Shown here piece by piece: positions 16,537-23,206 of a stretch of 23,924 nt of DNA. This DNA comes from Asaia bogorensis (GTDB taxonomy: Bacteria; Pseudomonadota; Alphaproteobacteria; Acetobacterales; Acetobacteraceae): assembly GCA_945871455.1 (NCBI GenBank), contig CAMBXJ010000010.1, positions 1 to 23,924 on the forward strand, given 5' to 3'. The position numbers and the translations under genes were made by a program. Within the stretch, counting starts at the first letter, position 1, and each line of letters opens with the position of its first letter. The notes beneath the pieces are model-generated. The model was given only the letters and a program-made list of their open reading frames with translations. It had not been told where the DNA came from and made no database searches.

Positions 16537-16851
16537 ATGGGTTCGAAGGGTGGGAACGACGATGATGCGGGGGCGGCGGCAGGCCCGCCGGCGCGGCGTT
16601 ATGCCAACCACATCTCGGTCGAATTCTCCCTGTCCGAGGTGGAGTTTCAATTTGGCCAGCGTACCGGCCCCTATGTGGCGCCCTTGATCCACAGCGTCGT
16701 CGTCAGCAGCCCGGTGCATCTGGTGACGTTCGGACGCGCCATCCAGGCGACTATCGCGCGTTATGAGACCCGGTTCGGCCGGATCCCGGATGGGTCCGAC
16801 CCGGCATCGGGTGCCCCGCAAACGCCCCCCGCCGGCGAAACGAGGCAATAG
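16537..16851 (+). CDS. DUF3467-like small protein, first gene of the eCIS operon
   Basis: 104 residues. An Asp/Gly/Ala-rich head (1-20) and a Pro-rich tail (85-104) flank a core (21-84) with the pattern YANHISVEFSLSEVEFQFG..VVVSSPVHLVTFGRAI..YETRFGRIP. This matches the DUF3467 pattern (ANxv.v..s..EF.ldFg...v.lsP.hak.l..aL...i..YE..fG.I). The function of DUF3467 is unknown. The start is the first ATG after the sigma54 promoter, with AGCGGGA about 8-14 nt upstream. The next gene begins 3 bp after the stop. The family call is by eye and moderate. Confidence 0.72.
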   Translation: MGSKGGNDDDAGAAAGPPARRYANHISVEFSLSEVEFQFGQRTGPYVAPLIHSVVVSSPVHLVTFGRAIQATIARYETRFGRIPDGSDPASGAPQTPPAGETRQ

Positions 16852-16854
16852 GGC

Positions 16855-17466
16855 ATGGCAGCCCTCGCCGCGGTCAATCAGGTTGGTGAAAGCATCGTCG
16901 GGCTGCTTCGCGCACGCCGCGACCTGCTGGCCGCCGATGGATTGCTCGCCCCGGTGCCGGCCGCGCTCGATATTTCTCACGCTTCGCTCAGCCGGTTGGC
17001 CAACAATGCCGAACCGACCGCCGGGCTGACCATCACCTGCTATCGCATTGCCATGTCGGACCACCCGACGCCGCGGATCGCGTCGCGTCGGCCGGCCGCG
17101 GGTGCCTCGATCGCGGTGGAATTGCATTATCTGCTGGCCGCCTGGCCCGCCGCCGCCGCCGATGAGCAGGCGATCATCACCTGGGCCATGCTGGAACTCG
17201 CCGCCCATCCGATCCTGGATCGCTCTTTATTGCTGGGCACCAATGTGTGGGAGCGGGATGAGACGGTGCAGATCGTGCCGGATACGATTTCCGAGGACGC
17301 GCTGTTCCGCATCTGGGACGCGATCCAGCACAAGTTCCGCCTCAGCACGACGTTCCGCGCCCGGGTGGTCCGCATCAGCTACGGCCCGCCGGACACCTGG
17401 CCGCCGGTGGTGGCGACCCGCTTCGGCCTGGCGGACGCGGAGCCTCTCACCGAGGGGGCGGGCTGA
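16855..17466 (+). CDS. DUF4255 protein (Pvc16/Afp16-type tail terminator)
   Basis: 203 residues with the DUF4255 layout: a helix at the start (VNQVGESIVGLLRARRDLL), a strand-rich core ending in ELHYLLAAWP, then WAMLELAAHPILD and the C-terminal SEDALFRIWDAIQHKFRLSTTFRARVVRI (in blocks near 145-180). In Afp and PVC particles this protein caps the tube and sheath and sets tail length. DUF4255 is a marker of eCIS and rarely accompanies T6SS, so it helps separate this locus from those systems. Its stop overlaps the next start by one base (TGATG). Confidence 0.9.
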   Translation: MAALAAVNQVGESIVGLLRARRDLLAADGLLAPVPAALDISHASLSRLANNAEPTAGLTITCYRIAMSDHPTPRIASRRPAAGASIAVELHYLLAAWPAAAADEQAIITWAMLELAAHPILDRSLLLGTNVWERDETVQIVPDTISEDALFRIWDAIQHKFRLSTTFRARVVRISYGPPDTWPPVVATRFGLADAEPLTEGAG

Positions 17467-18272
17467 TGGCGGTTCTGGCCTGGGAGTTTCTGGATCGGCG
17501 TGCCTTGGCGTCCCTCGTGTTCGTGGATGCGGTGGGCCGGCCCGTTCTGACCCCGGTGCGGGTCACCGCGCCCGGCGTGCGCCTGTTGGTGAAGCGTCCG
17601 GGCGAACTGGTCGTTCTCGATGCGCCGAACCTTGCCACACATGGCGCTGCCTTTGAGGCACCGCCCGCGATGCCGGCGATCGGTTCCGCGACGGTGCTAC
17701 TCGATCTGGTTCCGGCCGACCCGGCTCTGGGGGCGCGCCGTTACGGCCTGGTGCTGCCGCGCGATCCCGATCCGGCGAATGCGGCGAATGCGAACTCCCT
17801 GTTCCGCCCCATCGAGATCGTGTTGCTGCCGGCCCCGTCCGGCACTTTGACCGGCCTGGTCGCGGGGTTGCGGGTCAATGTCACCCGCGCCGACGACGGA
17901 CGGGCGATCGAGGGCGCGTTGGTGCGGCTGCGTCCCGAAGGCGGACGACCACAGACCTTGGCGCTGACCGACGCCGCCGGCGATGCCCTGCTGTTGGTCC
18001 CAGGTGTGCCGCTGTCCAGCCCTGGCATGGGGGGCGTCGTGCTGGCCGACATCGGTGCGGAACTGGACGCGGTGATCGACCCCGGGCTGGTTCGCTTCCA
18101 TTCCCCCGAAGACATGATGGCGGCCCGAGCGGATGCGGTCGAGCGCAGCAGCGGCCTGATCGATCCCGACGACGTCGAAGCCCGTTTGGGTGGCGCCGCG
18201 ATCGGCACCCAGACCCTGCGCATCGCCGCCGGACAAAGCCGCAACGCCAGCATCGCCTGGACACTGCCATGA
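17466..18272 (+). CDS. eCIS-linked protein with carboxypeptidase-regulatory-like segment
   Basis: 268 residues, no signal peptide and no membrane segment. The N-terminal third (1-110) is beta-rich and unassigned (VTAPGVRLLVKRPGELVVLDAP). Residues about 120-180 (LTGLVAGLRVNVTRADDGRAIEGALVRL..LTDAAGDALLLVPG) look like a carboxypeptidase-regulatory/prealbumin-type beta-sandwich. The C-terminal part (SSGLIDPDDVEARLGG..TLRIAAGQSRNASIAW) is unassigned. It sits between the tail terminator and the sheath gene and overlaps both neighbouring frames (TGATG, ATGA). A structural or surface adaptor role is likely from context, but I do not recognise a characterised homologue. Confidence 0.82.
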   Translation: MAVLAWEFLDRRALASLVFVDAVGRPVLTPVRVTAPGVRLLVKRPGELVVLDAPNLATHGAAFEAPPAMPAIGSATVLLDLVPADPALGARRYGLVLPRDPDPANAANANSLFRPIEIVLLPAPSGTLTGLVAGLRVNVTRADDGRAIEGALVRLRPEGGRPQTLALTDAAGDALLLVPGVPLSSPGMGGVVLADIGAELDAVIDPGLVRFHSPEDMMAARADAVERSSGLIDPDDVEARLGGAAIGTQTLRIAAGQSRNASIAWTLP

Positions 18273-18658
18273 CCGATGCCACCAAGGCGGCGCGCAAGAA
18301 ATGCCGAAGCGGGTGGCAGTGCCGCGTGCCCCACGCCGTCATGGTGGGCGAAGGCCCACCATCCCCGACTTGCGGTGCACCAACCCCCCACGCCGGGTAT
18401 GGTGGGCCGTCGCCCACCATGACGGCGTGGGAGCGTCCGTGCGCCAGTTGGACCGGTCGTTCTTGGACGTCGCCTAAGACCCGTGCCGCCACGACCAATG
18501 CCGCCAGCCCCGCGCCATTCGCCGCCATCCACCGTCAGGCCATGCCTCGGATCTGCCGGCAGACGACACGCCAATCCCCCAGCCAGACCCAACGTCAGTT
18601 CCCATGGGGCGCGTTCCCATGGGGCCAGTCCCCGTGGGCGCCCGAAGGAGTTTCTTGA
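18269..18658 (+). CDS. Possible small coupled ORF carrying an in-frame palindrome (129 aa)
   Basis: This frame starts at an ATG overlapping the previous stop (ATGA) and ends with a TGA sharing one base with the sheath ATG (TGATG), so it exactly bridges two real genes. Codon third positions are mostly G or C. Residues 21-55 are encoded by a large palindromic repeat, and the last residues contain three copies of a pentapeptide (FPWGA, FPWGQ, SPWAP). No family is recognised, and composition is rich in Arg, Thr, Ser and Pro. It may be a degraded or repeat-interrupted gene, or merely an open stretch between genes; both are plausible. Confidence 0.35.
   Translation: MTDATKAARKKCRSGWQCRVPHAVMVGEGPPSPTCGAPTPHAGYGGPSPTMTAWERPCASWTGRSWTSPKTRAATTNAASPAPFAAIHRQAMPRICRQTTRQSPSQTQRQFPWGAFPWGQSPWAPEGVS
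18330..18431. repeat. Large near-perfect palindrome inside the eCIS operon
   Basis: Arms of 36 bp (18330-18365 and 18396-18431) match at 34 of 36 positions and are separated by 30 bp. Each arm contains a smaller palindrome GGTGGGCgaaGGCCCACC. The GTCATGGTGGGC core is shared with the element at 13951-13980. In RNA it would form a very stable hairpin between the adaptor gene and the sheath gene. Confidence 0.85.
18598..18642 (+). repeat. Three 15-bp tandem units upstream of the sheath start
   Basis: Units GTTCCCATGGGGCGC, GTTCCCATGGGGCCA and GTCCCCGTGGGCGCC lie head to tail. Each contains a CCCATGGGG-like palindrome. They end just before the sheath ribosome binding site (18644-18650) and encode the FPWGx repeats of the bridging frame. 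Confidence 0.75.
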
Positions 18659-20400
18659 TGCCCGAATATCTCGCTCCAGCCGTCTATGTCGAGGAAACCA
18701 GCTTCCGGTCGAAGTCGATCGAGGGCGTCGGCACCAGCACCGCCGCATTCGTCGGCCTGACCGGGCGCGGCCCCGTCAGCGCCGTCGCGGGTGTCGCGCC
18801 GCCGCTGCTGACCTCGTTCCCGGATTTCGAGCGTTACTACGGTGGCGTCGACAATCTCAGCATCGGCGGCAACGCGACCACCAACTTCCTGGCGCAGGCC
18901 GCGTTGGCGTTCTTCAACAACGGCGGCGGCAGGCTCTACGTCGCCCGCGTTCTGGGCGCGACCGCCGCCCCGGCCGCCAGCGGCCCGCTGAACGGAGCAC
19001 CGTTGCCCGCCGCCGGTGAACAGGTGGCGATCGTCGCGCGCAACGCCGGGGGCGCCAGCCTGCCCAACCGGCCCGGGGTGAATTTCTCGGTGCGCCTGAT
19101 GCAGTCGGCTCTGGCCAGCACCAAGCGGCTGGCGCTGCGTCAGCCGGTCGGCACCATGGTGCAGGCGGGGGCCAATTTCTACGTGATGGGCCTGACCCCG
19201 ATCGCCACCAGCGCCGCCGACCTGACCGCCTGGGACGCCCTGGCCGACGATGCGGCGGTGACGATCCTCAGTCTGGGTGTGGAGGTCACCGGTCCCGCCG
19301 GCATCATCGCCGAATATGCCGGCCTGGGCTTTCACAGCCGCCATGCCCGCTATGCCGGCTTGGTGCTGGGCGCCAACCCGCCCATCGCCTCCGACGCGCT
19401 GACCAACCCGATCCTGCTGCAAGCGGGCGCCGGGGTGGACGCGTTCGAACTGCGCGCCATCATCTTCGGCGGCAACAGCGAGCGCGTGGTCGATCTGACC
19501 GGCGGCACCGACGGCACCGGCGCCCCGTCCACCGGGGACTACCAGGCCGCCTTGGACCGCCTGCTGGCGATCGAGGACATCTCCATTGTCGCCGCCCCCG
19601 GGTCATCCAGCTTCACCGCCCCCACCCCGGCCGCGGTCAACCAGATGCTGATCGGTCACGCCGAGGCCCGCCGGTCCTATCGCATCGCCGTGCTGGACTC
19701 GCCGCCGAACCTGGATATCGCCGGTGTCCGCGGCCTGAAAAGCCTGATCGATTCGAAATACGCGGCGCTCTACTATCCGTGGATACGCGTCGCCAATCCG
19801 CTGGCCTCCACCGATCCGACGATGCCGACGGAAATCGACCTGCCGCCCTCGGGCTTCGTCTGCGGTATCTACGCCCGAAATGACGTCCAGCGTGGCGTCT
19901 ACAAGGCCCCGGCCAACGAGACCGTGACCGGCGCCCTCGGCCTCCAACGCGACGTTCGCTTCGGCGAGCAGGAAGTCCTCAACCCGCTCGGCGTCAACTG
20001 CATCCGCGCCCTGCCCAATCGCGGCATCCGGGTGTGGGGCGCCCGCACGCTCAGTTCTGATCCGGAATGGAAATACGTCAACGTGCGGCGGTATTTCCTT
20101 TACCTGGAAGCCTCGATCGATCGTGGGTCGCAATGGGCGGTGTTCGAACCGAACGGCGAGCGGTTATGGGCCAATATCCGCACCACGGTGTCTGACTTCC
20201 TTTACACCGAATGGCTGAACGGCGCGCTGTTGGGGGCCAATCCGAAGGAAGCCTTCTTCGTTCGCTGCGACCGTTCGACCATGTCGCAAAACGATCTCGA
20301 TAACGGCCGGCTGATCTGCCTCGTCGGCGTCGCGGCGCTGAAACCCGCCGAATTCGTCATCTTCCGGATCGGTCAGAAGACCGCCGATTCCCGCGATTAA
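18658..20400 (+). CDS. Contractile tail sheath protein 1 (Afp2-type)
   Basis: 580 residues from the ATG at 18658, set by GAAGGAG 7 nt upstream. The N-terminus MPEYLAPAVYVEETSFRSK is typical of phage and eCIS sheath proteins, followed by the TSTAAFVGLTGRGP segment. The C-terminal domain has WKYVNVRRYFLYLEASID, RGSQWAVFEPN and the sheath signature RCDRSTMSQNDLDNGR (536-551). It polymerises around the inner tube and contracts to drive it out. The large middle domain (about 100-330) is the variable surface-exposed part. It is the main sheath here; a diverged paralogue lies at 20979. A strong hairpin overlaps its stop codon. Confidence 0.96.
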   Translation: MPEYLAPAVYVEETSFRSKSIEGVGTSTAAFVGLTGRGPVSAVAGVAPPLLTSFPDFERYYGGVDNLSIGGNATTNFLAQAALAFFNNGGGRLYVARVLGATAAPAASGPLNGAPLPAAGEQVAIVARNAGGASLPNRPGVNFSVRLMQSALASTKRLALRQPVGTMVQAGANFYVMGLTPIATSAADLTAWDALADDAAVTILSLGVEVTGPAGIIAEYAGLGFHSRHARYAGLVLGANPPIASDALTNPILLQAGAGVDAFELRAIIFGGNSERVVDLTGGTDGTGAPSTGDYQAALDRLLAIEDISIVAAPGSSSFTAPTPAAVNQMLIGHAEARRSYRIAVLDSPPNLDIAGVRGLKSLIDSKYAALYYPWIRVANPLASTDPTMPTEIDLPPSGFVCGIYARNDVQRGVYKAPANETVTGALGLQRDVRFGEQEVLNPLGVNCIRALPNRGIRVWGARTLSSDPEWKYVNVRRYFLYLEASIDRGSQWAVFEPNGERLWANIRTTVSDFLYTEWLNGALLGANPKEAFFVRCDRSTMSQNDLDNGRLICLVGVAALKPAEFVIFRIGQKTADSRD

Positions 20401-20448
20401 CGCATGATCACGCTGAGCGGAACCGTAACAGCGTGTGAATCATGCGTT
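20399..20448 (+). repeat. Hairpin overlapping the sheath stop; copy 2 of the GCATGAT..GCGGAACC repeat
   Basis: AACGCATGAT-CACGCTG (20399-20415) pairs with CAGCGTG (20429-20435) and ATCATGCGTT (20439-20448): 17 base pairs with a 3-nt bulge and a 13-nt loop. The left half repeats the sequence at 8744-8766. No T-run follows, so it is more likely an mRNA-stabilising or attenuating element than a full terminator. Confidence 0.75.
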
Positions 20449-20460
20449 CAAACAAAGAGA

Positions 20461-20502
20461 CAGAGCGCTTTCGCCGTTTACAGTCATCGTGAAAGCGCTC
20501 TG
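20461..20502 (+). repeat. Second hairpin, just upstream of the tube ribosome binding site
   Basis: CAGAGCGCTTTC (20461-20472) and GAAAGCGCTCTG (20491-20502) form a perfect 12-bp stem with an 18-nt loop, ending 2 bp before the GGAGAG ribosome binding site (20505-20510) of the tube gene. It would shield the 5' end of a processed tube mRNA. Confidence 0.8.
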
Positions 20503-20515
20503 ATGGAGAGTTTCC

Positions 20516-20971
20516 ATGGCCGTTCGTGACACCCCGTACGGGGCCTACAACTTCATCGTCGAGCTCAACGACGGATCGCCGTCCGACCGCGCGCTCGGAG
20601 GCTTTTCCGACGTCAGCGGGATCGGCACCGAAATTACCCTGATGGAATACCGGCAGGGCAACGACCGGGAAAACCGGGTGCGGAAAATCCCCGGTCTGCA
20701 CAAGGCCGCCGATGTCACGTTGAAGCGCGGCATCATGGGCACGACCAACTTCTACGAGTGGATCAACGTCACCAGGCGCGATCCGACCGTGAAGCGCAAC
20801 GTGTCCATCACCCTGAACGACGAACAGGGCAATCCGGTGCTGCGCTGGAACCTGATCAATGCGCGCCCGATGAAGTGGACGGGTCCGACCCTGGCCGGCA
20901 AGGGCGGCAGCGACGTGGCGATGGAAGAACTCGTGGTTGCCGCCGAAGGCTTCGAGTTCGGCGAGGTCTGA
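20516..20971 (+). CDS. Contractile tail tube protein 1 (gp19/Afp1-type)
   Basis: 151 residues, the usual size of a T4 gp19-like/Hcp-like inner tube protein. Visible family motifs are YNFIVELNDG near the start, LGGFSDVSGIGTEI (27-40), KIPGLHKAADVTLKRGI (58-74) and NFYEWI. The C-terminal strand motif is AMEELVVAAEGFEF. It forms stacked hexamers inside the sheath. The ATG has GGAGAG 5 nt upstream. It is separated from sheath 1 by 115 bp holding two hairpins, which is unusual in an operon whose other genes overlap. The next gene starts 7 bp after its stop. Confidence 0.95.
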   Translation: MAVRDTPYGAYNFIVELNDGSPSDRALGGFSDVSGIGTEITLMEYRQGNDRENRVRKIPGLHKAADVTLKRGIMGTTNFYEWINVTRRDPTVKRNVSITLNDEQGNPVLRWNLINARPMKWTGPTLAGKGGSDVAMEELVVAAEGFEFGEV

Positions 20972-20978
20972 TCGCGTC

Positions 20979-22634
20979 ATGCCGTATCCCGAACTCCTGC
21001 TGCGACAGGCGCCGCTACCGGCCGCGGGGCTTTCGTCGCGCGCCGATATCGCCCTTTTCGTCGGCCTGGTGCCAAGGCGGGCTGCGGCGCCCGTGCCGCA
21101 GGCGTTGCGCAACTGGTTGCAGGCGGCTGGCTGGGCGGGAAGCGGTCCTTTCGCTCGCACGCCGGCCCGGGTGGACGCGCTGCTGGACGTGCCGGTGCCG
21201 ATCGAAAGCTGGGGCGCGTTCGAGGCGTTGTTCGCCTGGGACGAACGCCTGGTCAAGGCCGGCAGCCCGGCCCGCATCCCCTGCGCCCTGGGCCTGGCGG
21301 TGCGGAGTTTCTTCGAATCCGGCGGCGTGCGCGCCTATGTCGTGCGCACCGGCGACCCGCTACCTCTGCTGTCGGACACGCCGGCCGCGGGCATCATCGC
21401 GCAACGGCGGCGACTGGTGGATTGGTCGGCCGGCTCGCCGGCGCCCAGCCCCGGCCACCGCGTGAAGCTGATCCCGGGCTTCGGACCCGGCAGCCCGCCC
21501 CAGGCCAGCGACCCCGGCACCTGGCAGGGCGTTGCCCATGTCTGGGGGGTCGAGGACGCGGCCATGCTGTCGCTGCCCGATCTGCCCGAGTTGTTCGCCG
21601 GCCCGCCGATGCCGCTGCCGGCGATCCCGCTGCCTCCCCCGGTGCCGGAACAGTTCAAGCCCTGCGCGCCGATGGTGCCAGGCTACGAGCCGGAACAGCG
21701 GATCAACCGCCTGACCGTCGCGGCGCCGCGGCTGGACCGCACCGGCTATCGCAATTGGGCGAGCGCCATCCGTCATGTCCTCGGTATGCTGGCGGTGCCC
21801 CAAGGGGCCGCGCATCGGCGCGACGTGATGCTGATGGCCAGCCTGCCGCTGCCGTCCTTCGCGCCCAACGCCGTGCCCGACAACACCGAGTCCTGGCCAT
21901 TCGCTCTGTTGGATCGGGCTGGCATTCCCTCAGCCGGGCAGCGCCTGACCAACACTGAACAGATCGGCAGCGCGCGCCTGCAACTCGCCTATCCGTGGAT
22001 CGAAACAATTGCCTCGGCCGGACTGCCGGAAGGCGTGGAGGCGCCCGAAGGCGTGCTGATGGGGGCGATTGCCGGCACCGCCCTGGCCCGGGGCGCGTTC
22101 CGCAGTGCCGCCGGAACCGCCCTGCCGATCGTCCGCCGCACCTTGCCGGAACTCGGCACCGCTGCCCTGCGTCGTGGTTTGGAAGACGGGCGCGCCGATT
22201 GGCTCGGTGATCGCCTGTGCCTGATCGGGCGGCGGGTGGACTCGTTCGTGCTGCTGAGCGACGCCACCATGTCCGCCAACCGAGCCTGGCGGGCGGCGGG
22301 CGTGTCTCGCCTGATGGGGATCATTCTGCGAGCGTCGCGCTGGCTGGGCCAGGATCGGCTGTTCGAGCCAGCCGGCCCGGCCTTCTGGAATGCCGTGCGG
22401 ATGGATCTGGAAAGCTTCCTGGAGCGCCTGCGCCAGGCCGGCGCGCTGGACGGCGCCACGATCGACCAAGCCTACACGGTCCGCTGCGACCGCTCGACGA
22501 TGACCCAATCCGATATCGATAACGGGCGCACCATCGTCACCATCGGCTTCACCGCGGCGCAACCGATCCAGCGCATCACGGTCACCCTGGCCCTCGGGTC
22601 CAGCGGCGGCGTCACCATGAGGGATGCCGCCTGA
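20979..22634 (+). CDS. Contractile tail sheath protein 2, diverged paralogue (Afp3/4-type)
   Basis: 551 residues from the ATG at 20979, with GAGG 12-15 nt upstream; an earlier in-frame ATG lies inside the tube gene. The C-terminus carries the same signature as sheath 1, RCDRSTMTQSDIDNGR (502-517), followed by the conserved strand region, and the N-terminal SSRADIALFVGLVPRR corresponds to the sheath 1 TSTAAFVGL segment. The middle is Pro-rich (MPLPAIPLPPPVPEQF, about 215-230) and unlike sheath 1. eCIS such as Afp and PVC carry two or three sheath genes; the extra one is usually a minor form near the baseplate. The stop overlaps tube 2 (TGATG). Confidence 0.9.
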   Translation: MPYPELLLRQAPLPAAGLSSRADIALFVGLVPRRAAAPVPQALRNWLQAAGWAGSGPFARTPARVDALLDVPVPIESWGAFEALFAWDERLVKAGSPARIPCALGLAVRSFFESGGVRAYVVRTGDPLPLLSDTPAAGIIAQRRRLVDWSAGSPAPSPGHRVKLIPGFGPGSPPQASDPGTWQGVAHVWGVEDAAMLSLPDLPELFAGPPMPLPAIPLPPPVPEQFKPCAPMVPGYEPEQRINRLTVAAPRLDRTGYRNWASAIRHVLGMLAVPQGAAHRRDVMLMASLPLPSFAPNAVPDNTESWPFALLDRAGIPSAGQRLTNTEQIGSARLQLAYPWIETIASAGLPEGVEAPEGVLMGAIAGTALARGAFRSAAGTALPIVRRTLPELGTAALRRGLEDGRADWLGDRLCLIGRRVDSFVLLSDATMSANRAWRAAGVSRLMGIILRASRWLGQDRLFEPAGPAFWNAVRMDLESFLERLRQAGALDGATIDQAYTVRCDRSTMTQSDIDNGRTIVTIGFTAAQPIQRITVTLALGSSGGVTMRDAA

Positions 22635-23206
22635 TGCCCATTCCCGTCCCCGCCGGCGAAGATGGCGCCCAGCCGTTCCCCGGCTTCGCCTTCCATGTGC
22701 ATTTCGCCGCCAGCAGCGCGGTGGGACCAGGCGGCGTGCGAACCGGGGAAGCGGCTCCGGCCGGTGGCGGTTTCCCCGGCTTCGGCACGGTCACCCCCGA
22801 GATCGCGGGTGGCTTTTCCGAAGTGTCCGGTCTGGAAGCCTCGATGGAGGCCAAATCGATCAAGGTCGGCGGCCGCAACTACGGCCCGGTCCAACGCGCC
22901 GGCCAGATCACCTTCGCCACCGTGGTGCTGAAGCGCGGCATCATCCGGGCCCGCCATCTGTGGAACTGGTGGAGCCTGTTTGCCGGCGCCGATCGTGCGG
23001 CGAATGGCGGGTGGGCGGCGACCAACCGCTGCGATGTCTCGATCGCCCTGATCAGCGGGCGCACGCCGGTCCTGGGCTGGCAGTTGGAAAACGCCATGCC
23101 GGTGAAATTCAAGGTCGGCGATCTGAGTGCTCGCGGCACCGAGGTCGCGATCGAGGAACTGCATCTGGTGCATGAAGGTCTGCATATGCGCGGAGTCGGC
23201 CCATGA
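22634..23206 (+). CDS. Contractile tail tube protein 2 (Afp5-type) with inserted loop
   Basis: 190 residues, gp19-like. Family motifs are GGFSEVSGLEASMEAK (about 59-74), VVLKRGIIRARHLWNWW (about 96-112) and AIEELHLVHEGL at the C-terminus. It is about 40 residues longer than tube 1, mainly because of a Gly/Pro-rich stretch (about 28-57) between the first strand (FPGFAFHVHF) and the GGFSEVSG strand. Afp5-type proteins form the tube segment that joins the baseplate. The stop overlaps the next start (ATGA). Confidence 0.9.
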   Translation: MPIPVPAGEDGAQPFPGFAFHVHFAASSAVGPGGVRTGEAAPAGGGFPGFGTVTPEIAGGFSEVSGLEASMEAKSIKVGGRNYGPVQRAGQITFATVVLKRGIIRARHLWNWWSLFAGADRAANGGWAATNRCDVSIALISGRTPVLGWQLENAMPVKFKVGDLSARGTEVAIEELHLVHEGLHMRGVGP

